Assembly: GCF_900141875.1 (NCBI RefSeq)
Contig: NZ_FQZE01000036.1
Location: 1 to 40,041, forward strand
DNA: 40,041 nucleotides
Reading direction: 5' to 3'
Origin: Tangfeifania diversioriginum
GTDB taxonomy: Bacteria; Bacteroidota; Bacteroidia; Bacteroidales; Prolixibacteraceae
The first letter of the stretch is position 1. The number at the start of each line of letters is the position of its first letter. A program made the translations under genes and the position numbers. Positions 25,313 to 35,775 of the stretch are shown one piece after another. The notes beneath the pieces were generated by a model, which was given only the letters and a program-made list of their open reading frames with translations, did not search any database and had not been told where the DNA came from.

Positions 25313-28300
25313 TTTTTTTAATGCTGTTTGAATTTTCAGAACTATTTTTTGATTCGCTCGATACAAGCAGGTAAATTCCGGGCACCACAAACAAGGTGAG
25401 GAAAGTTGCAATCAGCAAGCCTCCAACTACTGCGGTTCCCATTGCAACGCGGCTTTGAGCACCTTCTCCCAGCCCCATGGCCAGTGGTAAAATACCTAAA
25501 ATTGTTGACAGGCTGGTCATTAAAATTGGGCGAAAACGAGCTGACGAAGCAAATTTTATCGCTTCGTATTTGTTCATTCCTGCGGCTTTTCGCTGGTTGG
25601 CGAATTCTACAATTAAAATTCCGTTTTTGGAAACCAGCCCGATGAGCATAATAATTCCAATCTGGCTGAAAATATTCATGGTAATGTTAAAATACCACAT
25701 GAAAATGAGTGCACCTGTAAGTGCCAGTGGTACGGTCATCATTACAATAATCGGGTCTTTAAAACTTTCGAACTGGGCCGAAAGCACCAGGAAAATAAGT
25801 ACAATTGCAAGTACAAATGCAAACATCAGGCTCGATGAACTTTCCATAAAATCTTTTGAGTCGCCGTCGAGTGCGGTGCGAAATGAATCATCGAGTACTT
25901 CACTGGCAATTCTGTCCATTTCTTCAATCCCGTTACTGATTGTGTAACCGTTTGCCAGGTTCGATGAAATGGTGGCCGAAACAAAGCGGTTGTAACGATA
26001 AAGTTGTGGAGGAGCTGTGGTTTCGTGGAGGGTCACAAAATTGTCGAGCTGGATCATTTCTCCTGAATTGTTACGTACATAAAGCGATTTCAGATCGAGT
26101 GGTTTGTTTCGCTCCTGGCGGGGCAGCTCACCCAGAATTTCGTACTGTTTTCCGTTCATTATAAAATAGCCGAAGCGTTGTCCGCTGAGTGCCAGTTGCA
26201 GCGTTTGCCCGATGTTCTGGGTTGAAACACCGAGCATGTTGGCTTTGTCGCGGTTAATTTCAATCTGGAGTTCGGGTTTGGTAAATTTCAGGTTTACATC
26301 GGCCTGCACAAACATCGGATTGTTTTGTACCTGTGCCATAAATTCGGGCAATACTTCGCGTAGCTTATCGATGGTAGGTGCCTGTAACACATATTGAATG
26401 GGCTGGCGGGCACGCCGTCCTCCAAATGTGGATTGCTGAATAATACCGGCCCTTGCTTTTGTTTTTTTACTAAGTTCAGCAGAAAGGTCACTTGCAATTT
26501 CCTGCTGAGAGCGTTCGCGTTCCGAGGGCTTGACCAAAGCAGTGCGTACAAAAGCCCAGCTGCCACGTACCATAGAAATAATGTTGTCAGCTTCGGGTAC
26601 TTTGTCACTCACCAATTCAGTAATGTCTTCCACATAATCGTAGTTAAACTCGTAGGTTGAACCCTCGGGGGTACTTACATTAACATTGAATTGCGACCGG
26701 TCCTCGAGGGGGGCCATTTCTGCCGGAATCACACTCCATAAAACGGTTATTAATATTCCTGAAAATATTAGAATTGCAAGCGATAAGTATTTACGTCGCA
26801 AAAAATTATCGAGCCCGCGCTGGTAAAAATTGTTGAGTCGTACAAAGTATTTTTCACTCCAGTTATAAAACCTGTTGTGTTTGTGCCTCGATTTTAGCAG
26901 CTTGGTTGAAAGCATTGGGGTAAAAGTAAGGGCAACAAACGATGAAATGGCCACCGCACCGGCAATTACAATGCTGAACTCGCGGAATAGTCGTCCGGTC
27001 ATTCCCTCCAGGAAAACAATGGGGAAGAAAACCGCAACCAGCGTAATGGTGGTAGCAATAATGGCGAAAAATATTTCGTTGGCGCCTTCCAGACCTGCCT
27101 GTTTGGGCGACATGCCCCGCTCAATTTTCACATAAATATTTTCCATCATTACAATGGCATCGTCAACCACCAGTCCGATGGATAGGACAATGGCCAAAAG
27201 TGTGAGCACGTTAATGGTAAACCCGGCGAGGTACATGATAAAAAACGAGCCTACCAAAGCAATCGGAATTACGAGCATGGGAATAATGGTTGTCCGCCAG
27301 TCGCGCAGGAAAAAGAAAATAATTACAACCACAAGGAAAAAAGCCAGATAAATAGTAGTTAGTACTTCGTTGATGGACGAACGGATGTAATCGGTATTAT
27401 CGAAGCCAATTTCTATTTCCACATCATCAGGAAGGTCTTTTTTTATGAATTCCAGTCGCTCGTAAACATCATCAACAATATCGATATGATTCGCTCCCGG
27501 TTGCGGTATAATTACCGTAGCTACCATCGGTATGTCGTTCATTTTCATGATTCCGCGGAGGTCCTCAGGCCCCAGTTCGGCGCGGCCAATGTCGCGAACC
27601 CTGATGATTTGGCCGCCTTCCTGCTTTAAAATCAGGTCGTTGAATTCTTCGGGTGTGGTCATCAATCCCAGGGTGCGGATGGTCAGCTCGGTGGTGTTTC
27701 CCTCGATACTTCCGGCAGGTAGTTCCACATTCTCGCGTTGCAGTGCATTGCGCACATCTAACGGTGTCATCTGGTATCCAGCGAGTTTTCCCGGATCAAG
27801 CCAAATGCGCATGGCATAGCGTTTTTCTCCCCAAATGCCTACAGAGCTTACCCCGGAAACAGTTTGAAGTTGTTCCTTAAATGTCAGTTCGGCAATTTCT
27901 GAAAGTTCGAGCAGCGAACGTTTCGGGCTTTTTACGGCTACCATCAGAATGGGGCTGGCATCGGCATCGGCTTTTGAAACGGTTGGCGGGTCGCAGTCGC
28001 GTGGCAAATAACGCTGCGCCTGTGAAACTTTGTCGCGCACATCGTTGGCGGCTGTTTCCAGGTCAACCGACAATTCAAATTCAACGGTAATCCGGCTTCT
28101 TCCCTGGCTACTGCTACTGGTAAGCGTACGAATTCCGGGAATGCCGTTGATGGATTGCTCCAGCGGTTCGGTAATTTGCGATTCAATTACATCGGAGTTG
28201 GCGCCGGGGTACGAAACGCTCACCGAGATAATCGGCGGATCGACACTGGGAAATTCCCTGACACCCAAAAATGTCATCCCGATTCCGCCAAATAGTAAAA

Positions 28301-28361
28301 TGACAAGGGAGAAAACTGTTGCCAGTACAGGGCGTTTTATGCTGAGTGATGAAAGGCTCAT
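25296..28361 (-). CDS. RND multidrug efflux permease (AcrB/MexB-like, HAE1)
   Basis: 1021 residues with 12 membrane segments in two halves and two large periplasmic loops. The N-terminus SIKRPVLATVFSLVILLFG, the first-loop motif FPSVDPPIISVSVSYPGA, and TM4 GLVVDDAIVMMENI with the paired proton-relay aspartates are classic. The second half has SAQFESFKDPIIVMMTVPLALTGAL. Proton influx drives export of hydrophobic or amphipathic compounds from the periplasm and inner membrane through TolC. Substrates cannot be predicted. It overlaps the adaptor gene by ATGA (28358-28361) and tolC by 17 bases. No TetR-type regulator is adjacent. Confidence 0.96.
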   Translation of the reverse strand: MSLSSLSIKRPVLATVFSLVILLFGGIGMTFLGVREFPSVDPPIISVSVSYPGANSDVIESQITEPLEQSINGIPGIRTLTSSSSQGRSRITVEFELSVDLETAANDVRDKVSQAQRYLPRDCDPPTVSKADADASPILMVAVKSPKRSLLELSEIAELTFKEQLQTVSGVSSVGIWGEKRYAMRIWLDPGKLAGYQMTPLDVRNALQRENVELPAGSIEGNTTELTIRTLGLMTTPEEFNDLILKQEGGQIIRVRDIGRAELGPEDLRGIMKMNDIPMVATVIIPQPGANHIDIVDDVYERLEFIKKDLPDDVEIEIGFDNTDYIRSSINEVLTTIYLAFFLVVVIIFFFLRDWRTTIIPMLVIPIALVGSFFIMYLAGFTINVLTLLAIVLSIGLVVDDAIVMMENIYVKIERGMSPKQAGLEGANEIFFAIIATTITLVAVFFPIVFLEGMTGRLFREFSIVIAGAVAISSFVALTFTPMLSTKLLKSRHKHNRFYNWSEKYFVRLNNFYQRGLDNFLRRKYLSLAILIFSGILITVLWSVIPAEMAPLEDRSQFNVNVSTPEGSTYEFNYDYVEDITELVSDKVPEADNIISMVRGSWAFVRTALVKPSERERSQQEIASDLSAELSKKTKARAGIIQQSTFGGRRARQPIQYVLQAPTIDKLREVLPEFMAQVQNNPMFVQADVNLKFTKPELQIEINRDKANMLGVSTQNIGQTLQLALSGQRFGYFIMNGKQYEILGELPRQERNKPLDLKSLYVRNNSGEMIQLDNFVTLHETTAPPQLYRYNRFVSATISSNLANGYTISNGIEEMDRIASEVLDDSFRTALDGDSKDFMESSSSLMFAFVLAIVLIFLVLSAQFESFKDPIIVMMTVPLALTGALIFMWYFNITMNIFSQIGIIMLIGLVSKNGILIVEFANQRKAAGMNKYEAIKFASSARFRPILMTSLSTILGILPLAMGLGEGAQSRVAMGTAVVGGLLIATFLTLFVVPGIYLLVSSESKNSSENSNSIKKNEHTK

Positions 28362-29482
28362 TGTATTTCTTCGTTTACTAAATGTTGATTGGTTACCAAA
28401 GTATCGAGTTGAATCGGGAGATCTTCCCTGAGCTGCAGGATTGCCGTAGTGAGCAGCGTGTCACCAAAATTTAAGCCTTCGCGGATTTGAATATGCGACT
28501 CGGTGCGCAGACCCGTTTCCACTTTAACTTCTTTTGCTTTGCCGTTATTATAAATGAAAACTTTTTCACCCGACATTTCCGCAATCAGGGCTTCAGTAGG
28601 TATCGATACGGCGTTTTCAATTTCTGAAAGACGTGCTCTTATACTGGCAAAACGGCCGGGTTTTAATTCTTCGTTTGTATTTGGGTAAATTGCCCTCACT
28701 GATATGGTGCGGGTGTTGACATCTACTTTTGGGGCAATGGCGTAAACGTTAGCTTCGAATGGTTCGGGAAAACCATCTATAACAAAAGTGATAGGAAAAC
28801 CGGGGGTCACTTCGCCTGAATATCGTTCAGGGATGGAAAACTCAATTTTCAGCGGGCGGGTTTTTACCAGCCGGATAATTTTGGTTTGAGTGGTGGCATA
28901 AGCACCTTCTGAAATCATCCTTAATCCTACAATTCCATCAAACGGGGCACGCATTTCTGTTTCGGCAATGCGGGCTTCAATCAACATCATGTCGGCTTCT
29001 ATCGATTGTAGTTCGGTGGCTACCTGGTCGTAGCTCTCGCGGCTGATGGCGTCGCGGTCGAGCAACTGGCGCTGGCGGTACTCTCTTTCTTCAACAAGCT
29101 TTTTTTGTGCCTGGAGCTTCAATAACTGCGCCTGTAAAGGTTTGTCGTTTATTTTTGCCAGCAGTTCGCCTTTTTTTACTTTCCGGCCTTCTTCAAAAAA
29201 TATACCTACTACTTTTCCCGATGTTTCAAAAGCCAAATCCACTTCTTCGTCGGGTAACAGCGAACCGGTACTATTAACCATTTCGTTCATTTTTGTTGGA
29301 ACAAGAATATATCCACTGGTATAAAGCGGCTGGCCTGCACCTCTTCCGCGCATGCCCGGCTGCGGGCCTTCTTCCTGCCCGGAACTGAACATTGGTTTTA
29401 CTTTTGGATAAAAAATAATGCCTGCCAATACCAGCACCAGGATTATGGTAATGGAAATTCTGAAAATGTTTTTTGTTGCCAC
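28358..29482 (-). CDS. RND efflux periplasmic adaptor (membrane fusion protein)
   Basis: 374 residues. An N-terminal anchor (ISITIILVLVLAGIIFY, about 8-25) is followed by a Gly/Arg-rich linker. The lipoyl halves come next (VDLAFETSGKVVGIFFEEGRKVKKGELLAKI; IAETEMRAPFDGIVGLRMISEGAY) with a short helical hairpin between them. The beta-barrel (PLKIEFSIPERYSGEVTPG) and membrane-proximal domain (AVSIPTEALIAEMSGEKVFI) complete it. It bridges the pump and the TolC channel. It is the first gene of the three-gene efflux operon; a possible -7 box, TAAATTTG on the minus strand, is at 29577-29584. Confidence 0.94.
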   Translation of the reverse strand: MATKNIFRISITIILVLVLAGIIFYPKVKPMFSSGQEEGPQPGMRGRGAGQPLYTSGYILVPTKMNEMVNSTGSLLPDEEVDLAFETSGKVVGIFFEEGRKVKKGELLAKINDKPLQAQLLKLQAQKKLVEEREYRQRQLLDRDAISRESYDQVATELQSIEADMMLIEARIAETEMRAPFDGIVGLRMISEGAYATTQTKIIRLVKTRPLKIEFSIPERYSGEVTPGFPITFVIDGFPEPFEANVYAIAPKVDVNTRTISVRAIYPNTNEELKPGRFASIRARLSEIENAVSIPTEALIAEMSGEKVFIYNNGKAKEVKVETGLRTESHIQIREGLNFGDTLLTTAILQLREDLPIQLDTLVTNQHLVNEEIQ

Positions 29483-29602
29483 GTTATTAATTTATTATAT
29501 GAATTTTAAATTGGTTTATTTCTTTGCTAAGCAGATTTGACTAACGAAATACGAAAAGGTTAAATCTGAGAAAGCACAAATTTAAGAAAAATGTTTAGGC
29601 AT

Positions 29603-32600
29603 TTATTCCGAATTTTGAGCAACCTCTCCAATCATCTCTTCCAAAATGTACCCGGCAGTTTCTACATTTGGTACATTTGAAAAAGTGAGCGTAAGTTTAT
29701 GGTTTTTCTCTTTCATGCGGCCTTTGGTTTTGCCTTTTTGCACGTACTGTACAATTTTCATGAACAGTGCCGACTGGTAAAATGGCGATTGCTGATCGGA
29801 AATGAAATAGCAAATCATTTTTCCTTCTTTCAGAATGATTTTTTCCATGCCCAGCTCAATGGCTTTCCAGCGGAGTTTCACCACTTCGAGCAGTTCGCGG
29901 GTTTCTGAGGGCAGTTCCCCAAACCGGTCTTCCAGTCCGTTGCGGAACTGTTCCAGTTGTTGTTTGTTTTCAATATTATCCAGTTCGCGGTACAGCAGCA
30001 TTCGTTCCGAGCTTCCCGGGATGTAATCCTGAGGGAACAGCAGTTCCATATCGGTATCGATTTGGCAATCCTGCGTGAAGTTAATTTTCATGAAAGCTTC
30101 CGCCTGTTTCTGGTCGCCTTCCTTAAATACACCTTTGAATTCTTCCTGCCGCAGTTCCTGAACTGCCTCGTTGAGGATGCGGTGATAGGTTTCAAACCCG
30201 ATGTCGGCAATAAACCCGCTCTGCTCGGCGCCCAACAGGTTTCCGGCCCCGCGGATGTCGAGGTCCTGCATGGCAATGTTGAAGCCGCTGCCCAAATCGG
30301 AAAACTCCTCGATGGCTTTCAGCCGGCGACGGGCCTCTGCGCTTAAGGTAGCCTGAGGCGGGGTAATCAGGTAACAAAACGCTTTTTTGTTCGACCGGCC
30401 TACGCGACCGCGCAACTGGTGCAGGTCGCTCAGCCCGTAATTTTCAGCATGATTGATAATCATGGTGTTGGCGTTGGGAATATCCAGTCCCGACTCGATA
30501 ATTGTTGTGGCTACCAGCACATCAAAATCACCGTTGATGAAGCCCAGCATCACCTTTTCCAGCTGGTGTCCTTCCATCTGGCCGTGCCCCACGGCAGTTG
30601 TAACACCCGGCACAATGCGTTTGATGGCGGCCTCCACTTCGTAAATATTTTGTACCCGGTTGTGCAGAAAAAATACCTGGCCGTTTCGGGCCACTTCGTA
30701 TAAAATAGCTTCGCGAATGAGATCCTCGTTGAATCCGTGCACTTCGGTAATAATGGGGTAGCGGTTGGGCGGAGGCGTTTGAATGATGGACAAATCGCGT
30801 GCGCCCATCAGCGAAAATTGCAAGGTTCTTGGGATGGGTGTGGCAGTCAGTGTAAGTGTATCCACATTTACTTTAAACCTTTTCAGCTTTTCTTTTACTG
30901 AAACGCCAAATTTTTGTTCCTCGTCGATGATGAGCAGCCCCAGGTCTTTAAATTTTACGTCTTTGCTTACCAAACGGTGCGTACCAATGAGGATATCCAC
31001 TTTCCCCTCTGCTACATCTTTTAGTGTTTGTTTGATCTTTGCAGAAGATTTAAACCGGCTGATGTATTCCACGCGTACCGGGAAATCGGAAAGCCGGTCG
31101 GAAAATGTTTTGTAGTGCTGCAATGCCAGGATGGTGGTGGGAACCAGCACGGCCACCTGTTTGCTGTCGGTAACGGCTTTGAACGCTGCCCGGATGGCCA
31201 CCTCTGTTTTGCCAAAACCCACATCGCCGCACACCAATCTGTCCATGGGAATTTGTTTTTCCATGTCTTCCTTCACGGCGGCGGTGGCTTTTTCCTGGTC
31301 GGGTGTGTCCTCGTACATAAATGAAGCTTCCAGCTCGGTTTGCAGGTACGAGTCGGGGGTAAAAGCAAAGCCTTTTTCAGCCAGTCGCTCGGCATACAGG
31401 GCAATCAGCTCCTTGGCAATATCCTTCACCTTGGCTTTGGTGCGGTTTTTCATTTTCTGCCACGCCCCGGTGCCCAGTTTGTTTAGGTTGGGTTCAGTAC
31501 CGTCTTTACCCTTGTATTTTGAAATGCGGTGCAGCGAATGAATATTTACCAGCAGCGAATCGTTGTTTTTATAGGTCAGCCGGATGGCCTCCTGCATTTT
31601 TCCGTTGATTTCGGTGCGTACCAGCCCGGCAAATTTTCCGATGCCGTGGTCGATGTGCACCACATAATCACCCGGGTGCAGCATGTTCAGCTCCTTCATT
31701 GAGATGGCCTCGCGCTGGGCTTTCCGGGTTTTCAGTTTAAACCGGTGGTAGCGTTCAAAAATCTGGTGGTCGGTGTAGCAGCAGATTTTCAAATCGTGAT
31801 CGACAAACCCTTCATGCAACGTGAAATTCACCGGCCTGAAATCTACGGTGGCTTTGATGTCGCGGAAAATGGCCTGCAACCGTTCAATTTGTTTTTCCTG
31901 ATTCGAAAGGATAAAAACTGAGTATCCGTTGTTTTGGTGTTCCTCCAGATTTTCACCCAGCAAATTGAAATTTTTGTTGAAAACCGGTTGGCGTGCATTG
32001 GAAAATTTGAAAACCGAATTCGGCTCGAAACAATGATCGGTGCCCCAGTCGCAAACGGTTTTGTTTTGCAGTTGTTTTTTCAGTGTGTCGCCCGTAACAA
32101 TCCGTTCCGGCAAATTTTCCTCTTCGGCTTTGGCCAGGATTGTTTGCCGGTGAATGTCGTTTACCTGGTGAAAGCATTGATTCATGCTGTCGCCAAAATA
32201 CAATGTGTTTTCCGGAAGAAATTCAAACAACGAAACACGGTTGCCTTCCAGCTTTTCGTTTTGGATGTTGGGGACAATGGTTATTTTTTGGAAGGTTTCT
32301 TTTGAAATCTGGTTGTCGATGTTGAAACTGCGGATGGACTCTACCTCGTCGCCAAAAAAATCGAGGCGGTAGGGATCTTCATTGGAATAGGAAAATACAT
32401 CCACGATGCTTCCGCGCACCGCAAACTGACCGGGTTCGTACACAAAATCGACCCGTTCGAAATCGTATTCATACAGAAATTCGTTAATGAAATCGGTGGA
32501 GATTTTATCGCCTTTGGACACCTGCAACGTGTTTTGTTCGAGGTTTGGCTGCGAAATTACGGTTTCAATCAGTGCTTCGGGGTAGGTTATTACAATGTTG

Positions 32601-32956
32601 GTGGTTTCTGCGTCGCGCAATTTGTTCAGTGTTTCGGTTCGCTGCACAATATTTTCCTGTTCAGGCTGCCCGTAATGGATGGAGCGTTTGTACGACGACG
32701 GAAAAAACAGGGCAATTTCTCCCGATCCTAGGTTGTTCAAATCGTCGTAAAAATAGGCGGCTTTTTCGCGGTCGTTGAGCAGGATCACCATGTTTTGGTG
32801 CAGTTTCTCGTAGAGATTGGCTGTCCAGATGGTTTTGGCAGAGCCAATAATCCCGTGCAGGTGAATTTTTTCACCCGGGGGGGCAGCGAGTTTTTTTGCC
32901 ACGCCGGCAAAATGTTTTTGCCCCTTAAAGTATTTCAGAAATGTTACAGGCTCCAA
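29603..32956 (-). CDS. mfd: Transcription-repair coupling factor
   Basis: DNA translocase that removes stalled RNA polymerase and recruits UvrA. 1117 residues, typical length. The N-terminal UvrB-like part (about 1-350) has only the degenerate GSAKT loop. The RNA-polymerase-interaction domain is at about 425-490 (GDYVVHIDHGIGKFAG). The RecG-like motor has Walker A GDVGFGKTE (about 577-585), LLIIDEEQKFGV (DEEQ box), LTLTATPIPRTL and VATTIIESGLDIPNANT, with LHQLRGRVGRS as motif VI. The C-terminal domain ends the protein. It is probably monocistronic, downstream of an unrelated secreted-protein gene with a -7 box between them. Confidence 0.97.
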   Translation of the reverse strand: MEPVTFLKYFKGQKHFAGVAKKLAAPPGEKIHLHGIIGSAKTIWTANLYEKLHQNMVILLNDREKAAYFYDDLNNLGSGEIALFFPSSYKRSIHYGQPEQENIVQRTETLNKLRDAETTNIVITYPEALIETVISQPNLEQNTLQVSKGDKISTDFINEFLYEYDFERVDFVYEPGQFAVRGSIVDVFSYSNEDPYRLDFFGDEVESIRSFNIDNQISKETFQKITIVPNIQNEKLEGNRVSLFEFLPENTLYFGDSMNQCFHQVNDIHRQTILAKAEEENLPERIVTGDTLKKQLQNKTVCDWGTDHCFEPNSVFKFSNARQPVFNKNFNLLGENLEEHQNNGYSVFILSNQEKQIERLQAIFRDIKATVDFRPVNFTLHEGFVDHDLKICCYTDHQIFERYHRFKLKTRKAQREAISMKELNMLHPGDYVVHIDHGIGKFAGLVRTEINGKMQEAIRLTYKNNDSLLVNIHSLHRISKYKGKDGTEPNLNKLGTGAWQKMKNRTKAKVKDIAKELIALYAERLAEKGFAFTPDSYLQTELEASFMYEDTPDQEKATAAVKEDMEKQIPMDRLVCGDVGFGKTEVAIRAAFKAVTDSKQVAVLVPTTILALQHYKTFSDRLSDFPVRVEYISRFKSSAKIKQTLKDVAEGKVDILIGTHRLVSKDVKFKDLGLLIIDEEQKFGVSVKEKLKRFKVNVDTLTLTATPIPRTLQFSLMGARDLSIIQTPPPNRYPIITEVHGFNEDLIREAILYEVARNGQVFFLHNRVQNIYEVEAAIKRIVPGVTTAVGHGQMEGHQLEKVMLGFINGDFDVLVATTIIESGLDIPNANTMIINHAENYGLSDLHQLRGRVGRSNKKAFCYLITPPQATLSAEARRRLKAIEEFSDLGSGFNIAMQDLDIRGAGNLLGAEQSGFIADIGFETYHRILNEAVQELRQEEFKGVFKEGDQKQAEAFMKINFTQDCQIDTDMELLFPQDYIPGSSERMLLYRELDNIENKQQLEQFRNGLEDRFGELPSETRELLEVVKLRWKAIELGMEKIILKEGKMICYFISDQQSPFYQSALFMKIVQYVQKGKTKGRMKEKNHKLTLTFSNVPNVETAGYILEEMIGEVAQNSE

Positions 32957-32975
32957 ATTTCCCTGAAAATTTCGG

Positions 32976-32983
32976 CAAAAATA
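32976..32983 (-). promoter_or_regulatory. Candidate -7 box of mfd
   Basis: The minus strand reads TATTTTTG, an exact TAnnTTTG, 20-27 bp upstream of the mfd ATG, so the leader would be very short. No clear -33 partner is seen. Confidence 0.4.
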
Positions 32984-33067
32984 AAAAGAAAGAATGAATT
33001 GGGGAGTGATGTTTTCATTTTGTTTGCCTAATGAAAAATTATTCCTGCCTCCGGTGCCCGAAATGAA

Positions 33068-34444
33068 TCAGTTCAGTACAACGGCTTCGAATTCTCCTTC
33101 CAGATTTTCCAATGTCTTTTTTACCTTATTGTCTGTAATTTTTGCTGAATTCAATTCAAGGTTGAATGCCCCTGAGATAGCTTTATTCGATACTGCATCC
33201 AGGGTGAGCGAACCTTTGGCAGGCGAAATAAAATACAATGTTTCTTTTCCGTTTTTCAGGGTTCCGCCAACAAAAAACTGTTGGGTGAATCCTTCCGGCG
33301 GGCCATGTCTCATTTGGGTGCGGATGGATTCTATTGCTGAACCGGATAATTTTTGTTTTCCCGTGGACGGGAGCTGTGTGTCGATTTTGAGCAAAACAAG
33401 TTTCAATGTATCGCCTTTGGGAGTTTGGGTTTGTGTACGTAAAGCAAAAAACTGATTTGTGCTGTGGAAGAAAGCATTCCCCGTGTAATTTCCCTGATTT
33501 TTCAGTGCTATTTTGAAATCGCCTGCATCCGCCGCTTTGCCATTTCTCGTTTGGGCGTATCTCGATGCTTCATTCATTTTTTTATACAGAACTTCGGAAA
33601 CCACGGGAATGCCATTGGGCTGGAAAGTGGTGTTTGCGTCGCGGTTTACATTTTTCAATTCCATCTTTCCGGATTCCTGCTGGTATTCAGTATCGTTTTT
33701 TGTATAACGGTATGACGAAACCATTTTAACAATCATCCCCTTGTTTTTCAATTCTCGACTCAATTCATTATATATTTCATCGCCTATGGTTAACCATGGC
33801 CGCTCATTGGTGATTTCATAATTTTGAGGTTCGATAAACAAACCCGGAGTATCTGTATTAATCAGCAGGTTGTATGCAGCCGGTGAAAAAGGAATTTCCG
33901 GGGTTATCCAAATCTCATGCTCAAAGGTGCCTTTCAATTTGTCTTCTGTGCCTCCGCTGTTTTGAATAGTTGCAAGCACCTCTGCGGTTAATGTTACATG
34001 TTTTGTTTCCAGTCCCTGCACCGCAGCATCATTTTTCCATGATGAAAAATTTACATTCAGATTGGAATAGGTGATACTGTACAACTTCATCGCGCCTTCT
34101 TCCCGATCAAAGGTAATTCCTTCCTCAAATTTCCTGGCCCGTTCTTCTTCAACCAGAAATTTTTGTCCGTTTATTTCCCCGGTCACCAACAAAGGATTTT
34201 CAGAAAAATTTCCGGTCAGATTATATTCCCACTGATTAACAGGGACAAAATCAGGTTGATCACTTTCAGGATGTGACTGCAGAACCGCAAAATTTTCATC
34301 GTGGTAAATACTGATGAGATTTCCTGAGGATTCGAACACAGGAGATTCGCCGGTGTAACTGTAACTTAAGGGTAAATCCTGACCATTTGAAAAATAGATA
34401 ATTGAAAGAAAAATGAGTGTAATTAATGAATGCTTTGCATGCAT
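33068..34444 (-). CDS. Unrecognised secreted protein
   Basis: 458 residues from the ATG at 34444, chosen because it places a normal signal peptide (KHSLITLIFLSIIYFSNGQ) at the N-terminus; the frame is open to 34483. The mature part is beta-rich and hydrophilic, with no cysteine-based or catalytic motif I recognise. The last 60 residues (KGSLTLDAVSNKAISGAFNLEL) look like the lipocalin-like strands of several small Bacteroidota envelope proteins. There is no T9SS C-terminal signal and no lipobox. It diverges from the patatin gene across 225 bases and is followed by mfd after 111 bases. Confidence 0.7.
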   Translation of the reverse strand: MHAKHSLITLIFLSIIYFSNGQDLPLSYSYTGESPVFESSGNLISIYHDENFAVLQSHPESDQPDFVPVNQWEYNLTGNFSENPLLVTGEINGQKFLVEEERARKFEEGITFDREEGAMKLYSITYSNLNVNFSSWKNDAAVQGLETKHVTLTAEVLATIQNSGGTEDKLKGTFEHEIWITPEIPFSPAAYNLLINTDTPGLFIEPQNYEITNERPWLTIGDEIYNELSRELKNKGMIVKMVSSYRYTKNDTEYQQESGKMELKNVNRDANTTFQPNGIPVVSEVLYKKMNEASRYAQTRNGKAADAGDFKIALKNQGNYTGNAFFHSTNQFFALRTQTQTPKGDTLKLVLLKIDTQLPSTGKQKLSGSAIESIRTQMRHGPPEGFTQQFFVGGTLKNGKETLYFISPAKGSLTLDAVSNKAISGAFNLELNSAKITDNKVKKTLENLEGEFEAVVLN

Positions 34445-34708
34445 AGTTAAATTAGTTTTTAAAATTCGTAATCTGATGTTCATGTAACACCCGGAATTAA
34501 ATACTGTTTAATCTTTAATTTTTCCGGAAAGTTTTAACATGAAAATGATATCCCAAAATGAATTGATTAACAACAGATTTTAGCACCCAATTATTTATTA
34601 TTTTAGCCGAAATATCAATATTGAGTGTTTGTTATATTCAATTTTCCGGGAAAAAATTTTGAGAATTTTGAAGAATTGAATAATCCCGGTTCATGTAACT
34701 ATTAAAAT

Positions 34709-35530
34709 ATGAACTTAACCACTTATAAAAAAGAAATACCAAAATTCGGAATTGCCCTGAGCGGAGGTGGTGCCCGTGGAATTGCACACATTGGCGTTTT
34801 GGAAGCGTTGGAAAAATACGGGATTAAGCCCGGGGTAGTGTCGGGCACAAGCATGGGGGCAATTGTTGGGGCTTTTTATGCCGCTGGCTATCCGCCCAAC
34901 GATTTGCTTAAAATAATGCTGGAGCGCAAATTTCACCGAATGGTGAACTGGCACATGCCTTTCAGTGGTTTAATCGATATGCGTAAAGTGAAAGCAGCGA
35001 TGAGGGAAATAATCGGTGAAGATGATTTCTCGTCGTTGGAAATTCCATTTTACTGTGCGGTTACAAATTTAAACAGCGGGCTGGAAGAGATAAAATCAGA
35101 AGGAGAATTATTTCAGTGGGTAGTGGCTTCATCATCGATTCCGGTAGTTTTTGAACCGCCGGTAATAAACGGCCAAACTTATGTCGATGGTGGGTTGCTG
35201 AATAACCTGCCCGCAGAAGCCATTCGCGACAAATGCCAGGTGCTCATCGGAGTGCATGTTAATCATAACGGGCCTGAGGAAAAAATCAAAGGATTAAAAA
35301 CTATTGCTGAACGCGCATTCCGGCTGGGAATTTCACAAAATGTGGAAACAAGCAAACAAATTTGCGATTTTGTGATTGAACCACCCGAAGCCCGTAATTA
35401 CAGCACTTTTGCATTTGGTAAAGCTGAAGAAATATATCAGGTTGGTTATGATGAAACCGAAAAACAAATACTGAGATTGTTTGAATCAATTAACCTGGAA
35501 AGGGTGATGGAGCTGAAAAAGAACAGTTGA
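34709..35530 (+). CDS. Patatin-like phospholipase
   Basis: 273 residues forming one patatin domain, a Ser-Asp dyad lipid acyl hydrolase. The oxyanion loop is GGGARG (about 19-24), the nucleophile elbow GTSMG gives S48, and YVDGGLLNNLP supplies catalytic D160. No signal peptide or membrane segment is seen and the protein lacks the long POTRA/barrel fusion of PlpD, so it acts in the cytoplasm or is exported without a signal. It is related to the RssA/YchK group. It stands alone: divergent from the secreted-protein gene, with 410 bases before the next gene. Confidence 0.93.
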   Translation: MNLTTYKKEIPKFGIALSGGGARGIAHIGVLEALEKYGIKPGVVSGTSMGAIVGAFYAAGYPPNDLLKIMLERKFHRMVNWHMPFSGLIDMRKVKAAMREIIGEDDFSSLEIPFYCAVTNLNSGLEEIKSEGELFQWVVASSSIPVVFEPPVINGQTYVDGGLLNNLPAEAIRDKCQVLIGVHVNHNGPEEKIKGLKTIAERAFRLGISQNVETSKQICDFVIEPPEARNYSTFAFGKAEEIYQVGYDETEKQILRLFESINLERVMELKKNS

Positions 35531-35775
35531 ATACGAATGTTGCCATCGTTGAAATAGTAATGCTTAAAATCTTGTGTCATTTATTCTACCCTGAACTTGA
35601 CAGGATTTCTGATAATCTTCATTCTTCATTTGAAGACCTTCCTGTTTAAATTATTCAAATTTGATATTTACGTTGTTCTATTTGCCATAATAATCAGCGG
35701 AATAGTATATAAAACTTTTGCTTTTTCAGGCGAAAAATGATTGTTGGTCATGTTTCATCTGAAATCATGTTTTTT

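Noticed and set aside
25313-25411. 33-residue upstream extension of the TolC protein
   Set aside because: It lies inside the RND pump gene and would bury the signal peptide that starts at the inner ATG.
30419-31541. Several long antisense frames within mfd, and likewise within pump, nadB and aldolase genes
   Set aside because: Low-complexity Ser/Arg/Cys-rich shadows of well-supported genes on the other strand, with no start context or domain.
35560-35649. 29-codon frame after the patatin gene
   Set aside because: It has an ATG and plausible composition, but no ribosome site and no coupling, and it overlaps the decayed CCTG-AACTTGA-CAGG repeat at 35590-35604.
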